Positions 49,801-63,317 of a stretch of DNA of 64,000 nt are shown one piece after another. Origin of the DNA: Ectocarpus siliculosus (taxonomy: Eukaryota > Sar > Phaeophyceae > Ectocarpales > Ectocarpaceae); NCBI GenBank assembly GCA_000310025.1, contig FN649751.1:5342253-5406252 (forward strand), read 5' to 3'. Every line of letters begins with the position of its first letter. The first letter of the stretch is position 1. The notes beneath the pieces were generated by a model. The model saw nothing but the letters and a program-made list of their open reading frames with translations, had not been told where the DNA came from and ran no database searches. Position numbers and translations under genes: made by a program.

Positions 49801-52752
49801 AGCCGGTGTGTTAGGCAAAACATGTACCTGAGTCGATTCGCATTACAAAACGGCATTGCTCACGTTGCTACTCGAACCTCAGCGACCTCATGTGACAATC
49901 TGCATGATTGTCGAGGTGTTGCAACCCTACATGAATGGGACACGATTCTCCGGCGGACGTCAGGAACCGACAAGAACCTCGGCTCTACGGCAGCATTGCC
50001 GCCGGGCAAGAAGGGACGTCACCGCTAGAATACCCCACACAGGGTACGGCCCCACAGACAGCAGGTGGTACATGTCTTGAAGCGCGGCAGGCAAGCACCA
50101 CATACACACCCGGTGCAGTTGAGGCATACAGCAGTTTCTGTTTCTGCATCTATTTCACATGCCTCCAGCGCTTTTCTTGCCACCGCGGTCAAGACAATCT
50201 ATCGATAAGCCGATGCGGCGAGAAACAACAGCAACACCAAACAACCAAATAACGACAGCACCGTCACCATTGGCGATATGCATATGTACAGCCATCGTAA
50301 TGCTACACAGCAAAGGCGGGCGACGACGGTGTACAGCAGTAGCCGGCATACACCTACCCAAGTAAGGAGCTAGCCCTTGGATAGTCTCCACAGACTTGGC
50401 CAGCTTCTCGTCAGACACCGGCACCAGCTTAACTCGAGGAGACTGTTTCCCTTTCTTGGGCGTCTGTAGCTCGTCCGGCAAGGGGACTGCAGCATCCGTT
50501 CGCCGTACACAAGCGGCCAGATATTACATAGTGAGGCATTCAATTGTCTTGTTCGTTTCCTCTTGCTGCTTTTACGGCGCAACAGCAGTAGCGGTTCTGC
50601 AGCAGTCCTGGTGGCAGTTGGGGTGTGCGGCTGCTTTTGTCCCTCGAAATTTCGAAAGGACGGCCGAGCTAATATATGCATCAACCAATAGTTTGAGACC
50701 ATAACCGGTGCGAAGAAGACCACCACAGCTACCATGATGCATGCAACGACGGTGCCGCTCTCGTTCTCCACCCAACCTACAGGCAAACTCCCATCTTCCC
50801 TGGCGGAGTGCTTCCTCCTCGACCAGCCGGCTAGTCGTCAGTTCCGAAACAAGATGCTACGTTTATGCATATAGTGTACCTACCGAAAGGATGCGAGAGA
50901 ACGCAATGGCGTGTTGGCGTTTTTCAAAGCTTGATTGCTCCACAACCAGGAGGGTGCGACACCAACCGATACCTCTCAGGAACGCCCTCGACGAGATATC
51001 TCCAAAACCACTTTTTCGGCAGGGGCACCCTCCTGGTTGTCGAGAAACTACTCTATGAACAACTGGTTATGGAGAAACCATTCTTGTGAAAAACGCGTAA
51101 CACCCCCGTGCGTTCTCTCGCATCCTTACGGCACACTCGAACGCATCTCACTGGGCCACACAACGAACAAATGAGACGACGGGACATTATAGAGCGCGTA
51201 GCTTCGTCGTCGGCGCAGCAGTCGCGATACTCGTATCGGCGCACACGCCGTTGGATGCCACCTCTCACCTCGTTTAGCCGTAGATTGCTTCTTCAGGTTT
51301 CCCTCCACCTGAGTCTTGCGCTCGAACTTCTCGAGCTCGATTTCGACTGGCGGCCACCCGGACACGAAACACCCGACGTACAGCAGCAGCAAGGGCTTGC
51401 AGATAAGACAACAATCCTCCCTTGCCTCGCTACTGTTGAGCCTTGGGAGACACGAGCCTCTGCATCTTTGTGTCATGAAGTCATACGAGCTTGAGCAACC
51501 CCGTCGAGTCAAATTACTGCTGTGCGCCTCATCAGCAGTAGCGCGAGATTGAGGTGCGTGAAAATTACGATTTTCAACACCATCTCCGCGTTGAGATTTT
51601 GGTTAACAAGCGCAGTAAACTACTGCTGTAGGCTCCAGTTTGCGGAAAGCCACAGCTCACAACAAGCGACCATTGCTCCAAATTGCCAGGGAGAATCGAT
51701 GCGGTGTGTGAGTAGCGTCACATGCCTTCACAGCAGTAGAAGACAGCCTGATTGTAACTCTATTAATAGAGGAATTGTTGCGATTTGCAGCGGCCCTAAC
51801 TTGCGCCGAAGTGCCGGATCTTGTGGTTTCGTTGAGGCGTCGCCGCCGTTCTCCACGTGTGCATCTCCCTTTTTCGTTGTTGCGAGGAAACGGGGGTAGC
51901 CTTAAGAAACACCACTCCGAGGAATTACACACTAGACGCTACAATATTTATAATCTGTATGCGACTAAATTGAACCTCGACCCGAAATTTTCACATTTTT
52001 CATGTTCCCGGGCCCCTAGTAGCTGGCTACAGCAGTACAGCAGTAGTACATGACAATTAGGAGGGCAAGAGTGATCTACTCTATAGCGCGACCATCAGAA
52101 TAACATGTTCACCACCTTGGTAGGCTCCACAACTTTGAATGCTCTGCAGCAGACGAATCTCATGTCCTGTCCGCGGCTACAGCAGATTGATGTAAGTTCT
52201 TACCGGACGAAAAAGGCCCAAGGCACGCGCCGCCGATTCACGAAACATGCGCACCCAGCTCTTTTGGTTTCGTAAACTCTCTTCACGACCGGAAGAACGA
52301 TTTTTTGGGCCAGATTATTACAGGTGCTTGGGCAGTGGCTGCGCAGTGCTTGCACACTACTGGATAGAGAGCTTACCGAACTTCTCTTCCTCCGTCGCTT
52401 GCGGCGCCGTCACCTCCGCAGCAGCCGAGAGTACGTCTAGCCGCGGCAGGGCCGCGCCTCGAGGTTGTCTGGAGACAACGCCAAGGGGCAGCGACAGCAA
52501 CTGCAAGCCCAACAACCCCGCCACAACCGCCTTGTTCACGACCTCGCCCCCTCCTCCTTCACCGCTGCCGGCACGCATGCTGCACGCGGAGTCTCTCCGC
52601 CCCCGCTGTGTCGTCCCTGCTGCCCATGCCCACTGCTGTCGTCTGCTTGAAAGCTTGGACATTACCTGTGCAAAAGGGGAGTGTTGTGCATGTGTTTCAA
52701 CTTGACGCATCAACAAGCAGCGGGACCTGATGCATGCGAATGTAGTCGGCAT
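46900..52752 (-). CDS. Unrecognised protein with possible plastid leader and KOW-like C-terminus, 8 exons
   Basis: I do not recognise a named family. Exons 52752-52377, 51346-51262, 50830-50781, 50486-50358, 49616-49417, 48280-48183, 47657-47555 and 47097-46900 join in phase to 1239 nt (412 aa). The N-terminus is Arg/Ser-rich, then has a hydrophobic segment VVNKAVVAGLLGLQLLSLPL near residue 75-95, which could act as a plastid or thylakoid targeting signal. A charged helical stretch follows. A helical core includes WDYLKGFLGVFATCEGDFV and YVKLALSYDRFLKAGNIVP, then TEKFFMDIPDEMLRYERD. The C-terminal part VLILKGPDKGRTAIVVGIIK resembles a KOW-type beta motif. The helical core recalls lumenal photosystem extrinsic proteins only in general character; that is inference. 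The start is the longest open option; M30 is another. Exon 1 may itself contain an intron. Intron 2 holds a MITE-like relic. Confidence 0.68.
50905..51105 (+). mobile_element. MITE-like relic related to the TACCG family
   Basis: Contains TTTTTCAAAGCTTGATTGCTCCAC, split by my reading into the family block TTTTCAAAGCTcGATTaCTCCAC, followed by AACCAGGAGGGTGC. The last block reappears inverted at about 51026-51040, giving a 19/20 inverted match. The outer TACCG ends are not visible. It lies in intron 2 of the 46900-52752 gene. Boundaries are approximate. Confidence 0.55.
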
Positions 52753-53451
52753 GATGATGATGCTGGACGAGTGCTCGGGCGCTTATCAGGGAGAGGCATC
52801 TCCGCACATGAAAACAAGTTGCAGCACGGCTACACCGTGGATAGATAGATCTACGTTCGACATTCTACGTTGTTACCGGCGTCTTGGTCAGGATTTCGTA
52901 ACTCACAAATGCGCTGTCTGATGCTGTACTTCTGCAGATACCCTCCAGCACGAAAATGAGCAGGACATACCGCCTTGCCATGCTTGAGGGTGGCCCCAGG
53001 CGCGCCCTAGCTCTGCCGGTTCACGGCACGTGCAGAGCGTGGAGTACAATGTACCGACCAGCACGGCGTCGTCGTGCAGCGGCACAAACGCATGTGCCCC
53101 CCGGAGACGGGGCTCCGCAAAATGTAGATTCGGCCGGGAAGATACCAGGGATCCAATGCACTGAGCCCCTCGGGCAAGGTGGCGCACCAAGCAACCCAGC
53201 AGCAGCTCTGCCTGTGCCAGGGAGCGACTGAGCAGCGAGCACTCACCTCAGCAAAGGAAGCGGGAAGAACGGACACTCAAGCCAGGAAGGATTAACCTGC
53301 GCGATCTTGGTCGGGTTGCATGCAGACACCATAATTCTTTTCTCTCTGGTGTCATCAACAACCCCAGCAAGCGGGCAGGGGCGGTCGTTTGCTTCCCCAA
53401 CAACCGCAGAGTGTAGAAAACGCCCTGCTGCTGTGTATTCCCGGGTGAAGC
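52753..53451. promoter_or_regulatory. Divergent intergenic region upstream of CWC22
   Basis: About 700 bp between two divergent start codons. It should carry both promoters. No TATA box or known operator was recognised. Confidence 0.4.
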
Positions 53452-56400
53452 ATGTCTGAGAGCAGGAGGAAACGTGGAAGATCGGCGTCATCGTCCTCCT
53501 CCTCTTCCTCCTCCTCTTCTTCTTCCTCCTCCTCCTCCTCATCGTCTTCCTCTGGCTCCAGTTCGTCTTCGGATGAGGGTTCCTCTCGGGCCGGCCGCAA
53601 GGCAACCTCGGACAACCGCTCCTCCTCCTCAGCAGCAGCAGCGGGGAAGAGATCGAGGGAGGATGGCGAAGGCTCAAAGGGAGCAGGACCCAAGGGCCGC
53701 AAGAGGGAGGACCATCGATCCGAAAAAGGAAGCAAAACCCGTCCTCGCAGCAGCAGGGGCAGCAGCAGTGACGACGGCGGGAAGACGCGGCGCGACTCCA
53801 AGCGGCGGCGGCGCAGCAGGAGCAGGAGCAGGAGCAACAGCAGGGAGCGCGGGACGGGGAGGGAGAACGGACAAAGGGCAGAGGCAAGGAAGAGCTCGCG
53901 GGAACGGGGTCGGGGCAAAGACTCCGGGAAGGGCGACAAGGAGCGGTCCAGGGGCGGCGACGGCCGGGGGGGGGGGGCGGGGACACCTGCTGCCGTTGCC
54001 AAGCCAGCGGCCGAACCTAAGGTCAACGTCTTGGTAGATCAGCCGGCCACGGTGACGGGTAGGACGGGCGGGGTGTACATCCCGCCTTTCAAGCTCGCGC
54101 AGATGCAGAAGGACGCCGAGACGATGGGCAAGGCGACCAAGGAGTACCAGAGGATCGCCTGGGAGGCGTTGCGCAAGAGCATCAACGGTCTCATCAACAA
54201 GGCGAGTCTGTGACTGCTGCGCCCACTGCTGTGCCGCTCGCTCACCAGATGGCGCTTGACCCTTGCTTACCTCGTTATAAGTGGGACAGCAGGGGGTGGT
54301 GGTGTAGTCTACGACCGATGGCAGACGTGTCAACACCACCAGTAGCTGGTGTGTTGTTGGTTTTCTCGTATGCTATCTCTGCTTACTCTCCTCTCGGCTG
54401 GTGTTGGGTGATCGGCCCTGTTCAGGCAAAAGATAAGACTTGCCGCGTACTATTGTGTGCGGTATGTGCGTTGTGGTGTTAAGGTTGTAGCAAGGGCAAT
54501 GCTGGAGCTATGATACAGGTTTTTGCATCGCCTGTGTGAGATCTGGTGGCCGATGCCGCGTTCATGCTCACCTTTTGCGCCCGGTTGGAAGACAAGAGAC
54601 CCAGAAAGTGGAGGCACAGCAGTGATGGAGAAAATGGTGGAGCGAGTGTGCACGACTTTTGACGCTGGCGATTCTCGTAGTGAGTCAAGGGAGTAGGTTG
54701 CTGTGATCAAACGTTGTGTCTACTATAATACCGTAGCGCTACAATCTAAACCAACCTCGGGCGCGGCGGAACTCATCGGGAAGCGGCAAGAATCGAAGTT
54801 CCTTCGTTTTCTTCGACCAAGCGGGCGTGCGGCGTTCCCCATCCAACTGGGGGGCACCCGACCACACCACCGTGCTCAAACCTATCTTGCGCTCGTCATC
54901 CTCTCTACGAACGCTTCTGCACACTCAGCCCCCGGCGGCCTCTCTCTTACGTTGCAGGTAAACACGACCAACATCAAGATGATCGCGCCTGAGCTCTTCC
55001 AGCTCAACCTCGTGCGCGGCCGGGGGCTGTTCGCTCGCGCGGTCATGAAGGCGCAGCTGGCGTCACCGGGCTTCACCCCCGTCTTCGCGGCGCTGGTGGC
55101 GGTGGTCAACACCAAGCTTCCCGAGAACGGGGAGCTGATCCTCAAGAGGGTTATCGTGGCGTTCCGCCGCGCGTACAAGCGCAGGGACAAGGTGGTGGCC
55201 ACTGCCTTGGCCAAGTTCATCGCGCACATGGTGAACCAACAGGTGAGGAGACCAGCGCCTGCTCGGGCCCACGCAATGCCTTTGGGGGTCGATTCAGCAG
55301 AGTTTTCATATTTGGTTGATACATGTTTGTAGATACCATCGGCAGCAACTGCTGACAGATTCTGGGGCGTCCCGTGGCCATGTTCCCACAGAAAAACGGG
55401 TGATGAATTACGCCAACTACGGCAGTTTGGTTGAAATGCGTGTCATTTTGACTGTTGCGTTGAAGCAGGCAGAGTGTTGTCCAAGATTGGCTACTTGTCG
55501 GTTTTCGCAAGTGTCTTCGAGGCGACCAAGCTTGTTCTGATCCGCAGCCGCACGCGCATCCACGCGCGGCGTTCTTCCTGTTTGTCTCTGCGCGAAATTT
55601 TCAGGTCGCGCACGAACTGCTGGCTCTTCAGCTGCTGACGGTGCTCCTCGAAGAGCCCACGGACGACTCGGTCGAGATCGCCGTCAACTTTACCAAGGAG
55701 ATTGGACAGGTATATGATATATTAGCTGTCACGCAACGGAAGACCATGGTCACATCAGCACCATTATGTCGTGCGATGTTGTTCTTGCTCTTGTTCTTGT
55801 TCCTTGTTGCTTTTTGTGTTTTGGCCGCCTTGAGAAACTGCCTGGCCTTGACTCGATGCCTTCACGGTAAAAACCCGCGCCGATCCCGGGACCGAGGAAA
55901 CACAATGTTGTAACGCTTCTTTGCCCCGTGCCGCGCCCTTGTGCACGCGTGTGCCGTGTTTTTCGTGCGCGTGTTCCTGCAGGTGCTGCAGGAGCTCTCG
56001 CCGCAGGGCCTCCACGCGGTGTTCGAGCGCTTTCGCGGCATTCTCCACGAGGGGCAGATCGACAAGCGGGTTCAGTACACGATCGAGACCCTGTTCGCGA
56101 TCCGCAAGAGCGGGTTCTCGGACCACCCTGCGGTGCCTCCCGAGCTGGACCTGGTGGAGCGGGACGACCAGATCACGTTCGAGATTGGGCTCGAGGACAA
56201 GCTGGAGAAGGAGGAGATGCTCGACATCTTCCGCATGGATGAGAAGTGAGTTGAGAGCGGGGGGGAGAGGCGTCGCCGTTGTTGGTGTGTTGTTGTTGTT
56301 GTTATTGTTGTTGTTGCGGCTATCGCCGTGTTTGGGCCTTAAGCACTGGGTCTTCTCCTGCTGCTGCTGCTGCTGCTGTCATGTTTGTTGTGTTTGCGGG

Positions 56401-59400
56401 ATGATGGTGGTTGTATGTTGATTCTGTCGGAGAGGAGTGAAGATAGCGGCGGCTGGTGTCAACATATCCCCGTTTGTGTGTGTGCAATGTCTCCCGAAGT
56501 ACAGCAGTGCTACAACTAATTCAACCAATACTACCTTGTGCGCCTGGTACGCATCCATGGTAGAGAGTACTGGCATCGCATGTTGCGGGGCTCACACACA
56601 AGCCTAGAGGCTGACGTCTTTTGATTGGTCAGCCGATTGGTGGTGCCAACTAAGCAACACACATCAAGACATACACACGCACGTAACACACGTTCCGGCT
56701 TGCTTGTCGTGACAGGTACGAGGAGAACGAGGACATGTGGGCGAAGATCAAGGGGGAAATCTTGGGCGAGTCTGACTCTGATGACTCTGATGACGACGAC
56801 GATGATGGTGACGAGGACAGCGACGATGACGATGCTTCCGCCGCCGCCTCGGGACAGGGTCAGCCGCAGATGACTCAGGAGGTGGGGTGACCTTTTAGGG
56901 CTCTACGGTAGCGCGAGTTTTTTTGTTGTGTTGACGCCGCTCTGTTCGGATGCGTTCCTCTGCCTGCTTCGGCCATCACCCCCTTGCACCTTTCCATTCG
57001 TTTTTGTTACGACGAGCTGCTTCGTTTTTTCGCCACCAGCATGCCCTCGGTACGCCCCCCTTCCACTCAACACGGAAACGCCAGAATGGAAAGGGGGAGA
57101 TAAGCAATGAAAACCGTAGGTGGCATGAGATACCATACCCTCTGGACATATTTTCAAAGCTCTATTGTTCCACAGCGAACAGAGCGGCGGTGCCGAACGT
57201 GGCAAGGGCGTGGGAACCTTCGTTATCGTAGAGAGCTTTCGGACAACGTGTCGTTTGATTTTTTTCCTCCTCTTCGTCGTGGAGGAATCAAGCTATGAAC
57301 ATCGGTTCAAGGGTGTGGTACCTTACGTATGCAACCTACGGTATGTATGTCAGAAGAGAGAGAGCGTAGAAGTGCCCCCGAGTGTGGGCGAAGTCTTTTT
57401 TGAGACCTAGAGGCGTAGGAGATTTAGCTACTGAGAGGGCGGGGTGGCCGATGGTCAAATAACTTGTAGGGACTCCTCCCACCCCCCACCCCTGGACGCA
57501 ACCGAAAAATCAGATCCAGGATTTGACGGAGCAGGACCTGGTCAACCTCCGCCGAACGATATACCTGACCATCATGTCGAGCGCAGGATTCGAGGAGTGC
57601 GCTCACAAGCTCACCAAGCTTGATATCCAGGAGGGCTACGAGATGGTGAGAGGCGAACGTTGTGTTGTCGTAAGTGGCATAGGTATACAGGTGATTCGTT
57701 GCCGCCGCGTTTCGGGCGGGGGGGGGGGGGGGAAGAGTGGGTCAAAACTTGTGGCGGCTCTGTCGGCAAGTCCGGCGGCTCGCGACTACATAGTGTCAAT
57801 GACTTTGAGTTTATGTGTATAACATCACGCGGCTAAATAGTGTCAATGACTGTTTAGAAAACATACGACGTAACAAATGACAGAAAGGAATACAAAAGTG
57901 TACCCGTTCGAGACAAAACCCAAGCTGTGAAGGGATGTGTTGAAATCTTCACAGCAGTGCGTGTTGATAAAACGCTGTTTTTTTTTTTGTGTGTGTTGTG
58001 ACTGCTGTGTTTGTTCTTCGACAAGCATGGACAATGGAGAATGACACGCGTCTGAGCGGGGGACCAAAAATCCCGAAAATAAAATACAATACACCTCCGA
58101 GCGTGTGCGTGAAGTCTGAAGGCTGCGAGCGTCCCCGTGTGTCCCACACCCAAAAACTAGGCGGTTTAAAGGCGCCCACCCGGCGACAGACGTTGCGCCC
58201 CATACCGAAAAAAAAAAGTATACCCCATTTTGTGCCTAAGCACGCCGGGTATACCTCCATTTTGTCAATTCCCCCTTATTTTTTTTGCTTTTCGGACGCG
58301 CTAGACGGCAGGCCAGTGAGCATATGCCCCGTCCCGGTGTCGTGTGTGCGTATCGTAGCGTTAGCGTTTGTTTTGTGAGTCCTGCTTCATGTGTTCTGAT
58401 CCCCGCATCAAACTCCGTGAAGCATCTATTCTACATGGCACGGTCCGTTTGTGTTGTGGCTAGTTCTTGCCCGAATTCCGTGGTATTCTGCTGTAAAGCG
58501 TTTTTGATACACCTGTACGCCCTCGGTCGATGGAGCCTTGAAAATTCTGGGAAGAAGCACGAAACGTTTCGCGCGACCACATCGTTTCGTGTCAACCCGA
58601 CGACTTTTTTTTTTGAAGTCCTGACAGCGAAGGGTGTAAACGCATTAACAACCACCACGCCATCGATCGTTTTCCGATTCTCTGTCGAATACGTTATCCC
58701 CGCTCAGCTCTTCCCGCGCGTTTTTATTTATTTTTTTCCGTCTACGCGCACAAGGAACTGTGCAACATGATGATCGAGTGCTGCAGCCAGGAGCGGACCT
58801 GGCGCTCGTTTTACGGCCTGATCGGGCAGCGGTTTTGCATGATGCACCGCCGCTGGCAGGCCGCCTTCACCGAGTGCTTCGAGACCAACTACAACACCAT
58901 CCACCGGTGAGTAGAATCAAACGTTTCCTACCCCCTGGTGTAGGACAACCGTTCGCGGCGTCGAACGTGTAAGGTTGGGCTTCTCCATAGGCGCCGACAA
59001 ATTTTACCCGAAGCTTCACCCTTGCGTGATATGCACGAGGTTTTGGCTCAAACCTATTGTCGATTGTGCTGCTGCCTACGTGCCGTTTTTCGGACACCTT
59101 CCTTTTTTCGTTCCAAGGCGTCCGCTGTGTGGTTCCCCCTCCTGCTGAACCCCGTCCTTGTTGACGTTTACGTCCACCGCGATGTAGAGCGGATGGCTAA
59201 AGCACGCACACTTCCACGTACACCTTCCGTCGCAGTTCGCTCGATGCTGCTCTGTGTCAAAAAAGATGCGCCTTATTATGTCCGACGGTTTCGCCTTTGC
59301 TCCCCTCGTTTCCCACGCCTACCACCCCTCCCGTTTCCGTTCCCGCGCGGCGGCGGGGACACTTGCTAATCACCCCCCCCCCCCTCGAAAAAAAACACTT

Positions 59401-60715
59401 GTCTCGCAGGCTGGAGACCAACAAGCTGCGCAACGTGGCCAAGTTTTTCGCCCACCTGCTGTACACGGACGCCCTGCCGTGGACGTGTCTGGAGTCCATC
59501 CGCCTCAGCGAGGACGCCACGACGTCTTCTAGCCGAATCTTCATCAAGATCCTCGTGCTGGTGCGCTGCGACAAGGATTGTTTGTGCGAGTGTCAAGTGA
59601 CATCATCGAGTGGTTTCTTTTGTGTGTTTTGACTGCTGTTTGTGCCAGTGTCATGTATTTTTTTCTCTTTTCTCTGCGTTTGGTTCTGGGACGGCGCGGG
59701 GCGATTTTACCGGCCGGTTTATGCTGTTTGTGTGGAGTGCTTTGCGGCGGTCGCTTGTTTTGTTTTTTTTACCATTGGCCGCTTTCGTCAACTGCTGTCC
59801 CGGCGCAAGTGCCCTGCATGCATTGACGGCGCAACGCCTGCGTTGCTGTTTTGACCGGTCAAGATCTCGCTGACACCCGCAGTTAAGCCTTCTGCGCGCT
59901 GCATGCAGGATCGGTTGTAGTCTCTAGTACCATTCGGCCGTCGATTTCGTCACTCAAACCGCTTTTTTTCGCCCAACCATCTGTCTATCCTGTCTGTCGC
60001 CCCCCCCCCCGCCCCCCCTTCCCTTTTCTGCGCCCACCCTTGTTACGTTACACGCAGGAGCTTTCCGAAAACATGGGGCTGAAGAACCTCCGCGAGCGCT
60101 ACAACGACCCTTACATGGCGGAGGTGTTCCAGGGGATGTTCCCGACCGACAACCCCCGCAACACCCGCTTCGCCATCAACTTCTTCACTGCCATCGGACT
60201 TGGTGGCCTGACGGATGGCCTGCGCCTGCACCTCAAGAACGCACCGAAGATGATCATGGAAGCGCAGGTATGCGTCCTCGCCAGCTACTTGGCAGTTTGT
60301 AGGAGGAGCCTTTGCTGGTCGTTTTTTATTTTTGCTTTCACAAAGGCAGCGTCACTGCTGTGTGTGCTTGTGCACAGCCGGGTACGCCAGCACATATGTC
60401 TGGTACCGAAGACACTTGCTCTACGCCCCGCAGGTGCACACCTGGTATGGTGTTCATTGTTGGCTCGTGTGTTGTCGTTCACCCTCCGTCTCCTGCGTCC
60501 CCTGTCCCTCCCCTACCTCCGCGCGATGGCGTTTACAGCTGGCGGCGGCCGAGGCGGACGACGGGTCTTCGTCCGATTCCTCCTCCTCTTCCTCTTCTTC
60601 CTCCTCCTCCTCCTCCTCCTCCTCCTCTTCCTCCTCGAGTTCGTCGTCCTCGAGTGGGTCGTCCTCTAGTAGCGGGTCGAGCAGCGACAGCTCGAGTGAC
60701 TCGGATTCGGACTAG
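53452..60715 (+). CDS. CWC22: Pre-mRNA-splicing factor CWC22, 10 exons
   Basis: Spliceosome component that binds eIF4A3 to escort it into the exon junction complex and is needed for splicing catalysis. Exons: 53452-54201, 54958-55242, 55605-55709, 55983-56245, 56716-56881, 57514-57645, 58755-58906, 59410-59560, 60058-60267 and 60539-60715, 2391 nt, 796 aa. The N-terminal 190 or so residues are Ser- and Arg/Ser-rich. [10 protein letters not shown] opens the MIF4G domain, about 205-440. An acidic linker of Asp/Ser is encoded by the fifth exon. The MA3 domain follows ([64 protein letters not shown]). The tail is almost pure Ser/Asp, shorter than the animal C-terminus. Intron 1 has a GC donor, AAG|GCGAGT; intron 5 holds a MITE. 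The start is the first Met ([11 protein letters not shown]). Confidence 0.97.
57112..57343 (+). mobile_element. MITE copy 4 (diverged)
   Basis: Left end ACCGTAGGTGGCATGAGATA, right end ending in GCAACCTACGGTA, with inner blocks ATTTTCAAAGCTCTATTGTTCCAC and CTCTTCGTCGTGGAGGAATC matching the family. About 232 bp, same orientation as copy 2. It sits in CWC22 intron 5 (56882-57513). Confidence 0.85.
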
Positions 60716-63266
60716 ACGGGGGCGCTCGATAGTCTTCCTTTTGTGGCCGCTACACTTGGGAGCGCCCTTCCTTGACATTAGATGGCCTGCTGCGGCAGGA
60801 CGGGGTTTGATTGTTCTCGGTGAGGTGGCGGCGGGTGATGGTGGTTGTACGTGCGTCCTGCTGTTTGCTCGACTGCAGCTCGTCGTGAGCGTGCCAAGCG
60901 TTGTGGTTTTTCGAGCGGAGTTGGTGGCCGGCTGTGTTTGGATTCCGTTGTCTGGTGTTGTTTTCGGGAGGGTGGTTGGGTGGAGGGGGGCGCGGGGCCT
61001 TGTCCCCCGGACGGTTCGTCCGAGGGTGATATGGTCTGCATGCAGGAGGTGTGATCGGCTGACAGGACAAGACACGTTTGGTTTCCGTGCGTCACGCGTG
61101 ATTGTCGAATCCACACACGCACACCGATGGGCCAATGCTCGAACCGATTCACAGCAGCGTGTCGTAGACTACTTACTGCTGTCTCTACCAGCGTGGTGCT
61201 CTCACCTCGACTGGTTTGGGGCCCCGCGTATGTTTTTGCCGGGGGGAGGCAGGTGTGCTCGTAAGTAGACATGCGGGCGATCCCCTGACGTTGTTTGTTT
61301 CTTGCCTGACCATGGGACCACTTCCTTAATACGTCAAGCAATAGATACCAGACTGGGGTAGCGAAAGCGATTGTGCGCTGCGTAAGTTGCGGTAGATTTG
61401 GATGCGTCAGCAAGCCTTGCGCTTGCTCGAGTCCCTGCACACCACAAAGTTCGGCGGGGGGGGGAGGTTCGGCGGCGCAACTGATGGGTCGCGGAATAAG
61501 TCAGCGGAGTCAACACACAGAGGGTCTAACACGCACGGCGACCAAAGCTGTACGGTCTGCGGTTTGGTGGTGGTTGTCGTGAAGTAGGAACCACGGCGGT
61601 TGAGGAGCCCAACGTCCAGCCGCAGCTTTCCCACAAGAGAATCTTGTCCAGAAAAACATCGGTAAAACTGTGACCTCCGGAGCTCAACTCAAAAGGAATA
61701 ATCTACTGCTGCTTGTTTGGTTTTTCCTGCGAGAATCAACCGACCAAACGATTGATGCTGTCCAAGAATCCCCGGTGGGGTGTCTGTCTTGGCGGCTGTA
61801 CATTGGATTGTGTGACGAAAATGTGGGCGAACATGTGTGTGTGTAGACCATTGGTTGCTCTAGGTTTTCTCACGGAACAAAAGCCAACAGCGGTTTCCCA
61901 ATGGAGTGCGGCAAGTGATTCCGTGTCGAAATTCCCCTTGGGACAGGGGATCCAACCGCTGTGAAAAAGGGCGCACAGAAAAACACGCAAGTCTGCCCGT
62001 CTCCAGTCCAAAGCTAAAACTACTCCAGTCAGTGTACTACATTCCATCCGTCTTTCAAGTCAAAATACCCCCGCGTACAAGAGCCCTTGACAAGTGTAGG
62101 GTGATGTAGGATAGTTTTGGGGGGCTGTTTTTCTGTCGTGTTTGGTGTTGATACGTGCGCATATCCAGCTTTACTTTCCACGCACTTTCTTCGTGTTGTT
62201 GAAGAAAGGTGTGGTTACAAACATGGTTACAAACATGTGCTGTGCGTTGAACATGCGAATCGGTGCATAGACACAGGTTCGACGGGGGGGGAGATGACGT
62301 CCATCGAATCAATTCACTTGTCCCACCGACAGCAGTAGATTGGATCAGAGCTCCTCCTGCCTATATTCCAGGGTACACTCCGGAGTACCTAAAGTCACAC
62401 GCCCATCCATGTCAACTGCACATTGATATATCGATCTCACCAACGTGCATACATATATTCATCCACAAATAGACTATCAATGGAGGTGTCCGTTGTATGT
62501 GAACACCACCGCGTTTCAGCAGATAACACGCAAAATTGGTGGGTTCGCTGTCAGCACATACATCACGAACCCCGAGGTGATACACAGCAGTCAGTCCTGC
62601 GTTGTGGTGTGGTGTAGACCAGGTCTATTGAAACCCATGCGCGTACATACATCTGCGGCCTTGTGGTCCTGAGTGACTAAATGTTACTTTGTCAAAGTAT
62701 AGCAGCAAGTGTTTTATTTAGTCCTCGATCCTGCGGGTAAACAAAACAAAAAAAACGAAACAGACTTGGCTGGCAGCCGGTGCCTGACGTACATACAAGA
62801 AGAATATTTTTTCCGATCTGAAAGGTTCACAAGTTCAAAGTATCCTCTCGCTCGCTCTCTGTTCACCCCGCCCGCCCGTTGGTCACTACGACACAGTACA
62901 CACACAGCATAGTAGCTTGTGTGTGTGAGGTGTCCTTCTTGCTGCTCCCCGAGAAGACAGACAGCAAGCGAGGGAAGGAGAGAGAGCACAGAGAGAGAAC
63001 GTCGGGGCGTGGCATCACCGCTCTTTTTTTTTTTTCGACATCCCCCTCTCCGCCCCTCTCTCTCCACCGGATGGATATTTAGGGATTACCTCCCCCCCTC
63101 CTCCCCATCACACACACCCATAGCTCTTCCGTCTCCTTCCCCGGTTGTCACGCACCACACACCGGGCAGCGACCTTCCCCCCTTTGGCGCAAGCGGAAGA
63201 TATCAACCTCATCATCTTCTACGCGAGGACGAGCTCCCGTTTTCCGTGGTGACGGCAGTACGCACC
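60716..63266. other. No recognisable gene
   Basis: Starts with the CWC22 3' UTR. Open frames are present but carry no recognised domain or splice support. Holds several ACAGCAGT/ACTGCTGT sites (about 61172, 62330, 62585) and a 12-bp tandem GGTTACAAACAT pair near 62212-62235. Confidence 0.5.
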
Positions 63267-63317
63267 ATGATGAGGTCCATCCGGACGGCGGCGGCGGCGG
63301 TGCTTTTTTCAGGCTTG
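63267..63317 (+). CDS. Possible first coding exon of a secreted protein
   Basis: Seventeen codons beginning MMRSIRTAAAAVLFSGL and ending at a strong donor (TTG|GTGAGT). The peptide looks like the start of an ER signal peptide. The rest of the gene would lie beyond the donor, in or past the window end. Evidence is only the Met, the composition and the donor, so this may be chance. Confidence 0.25.
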
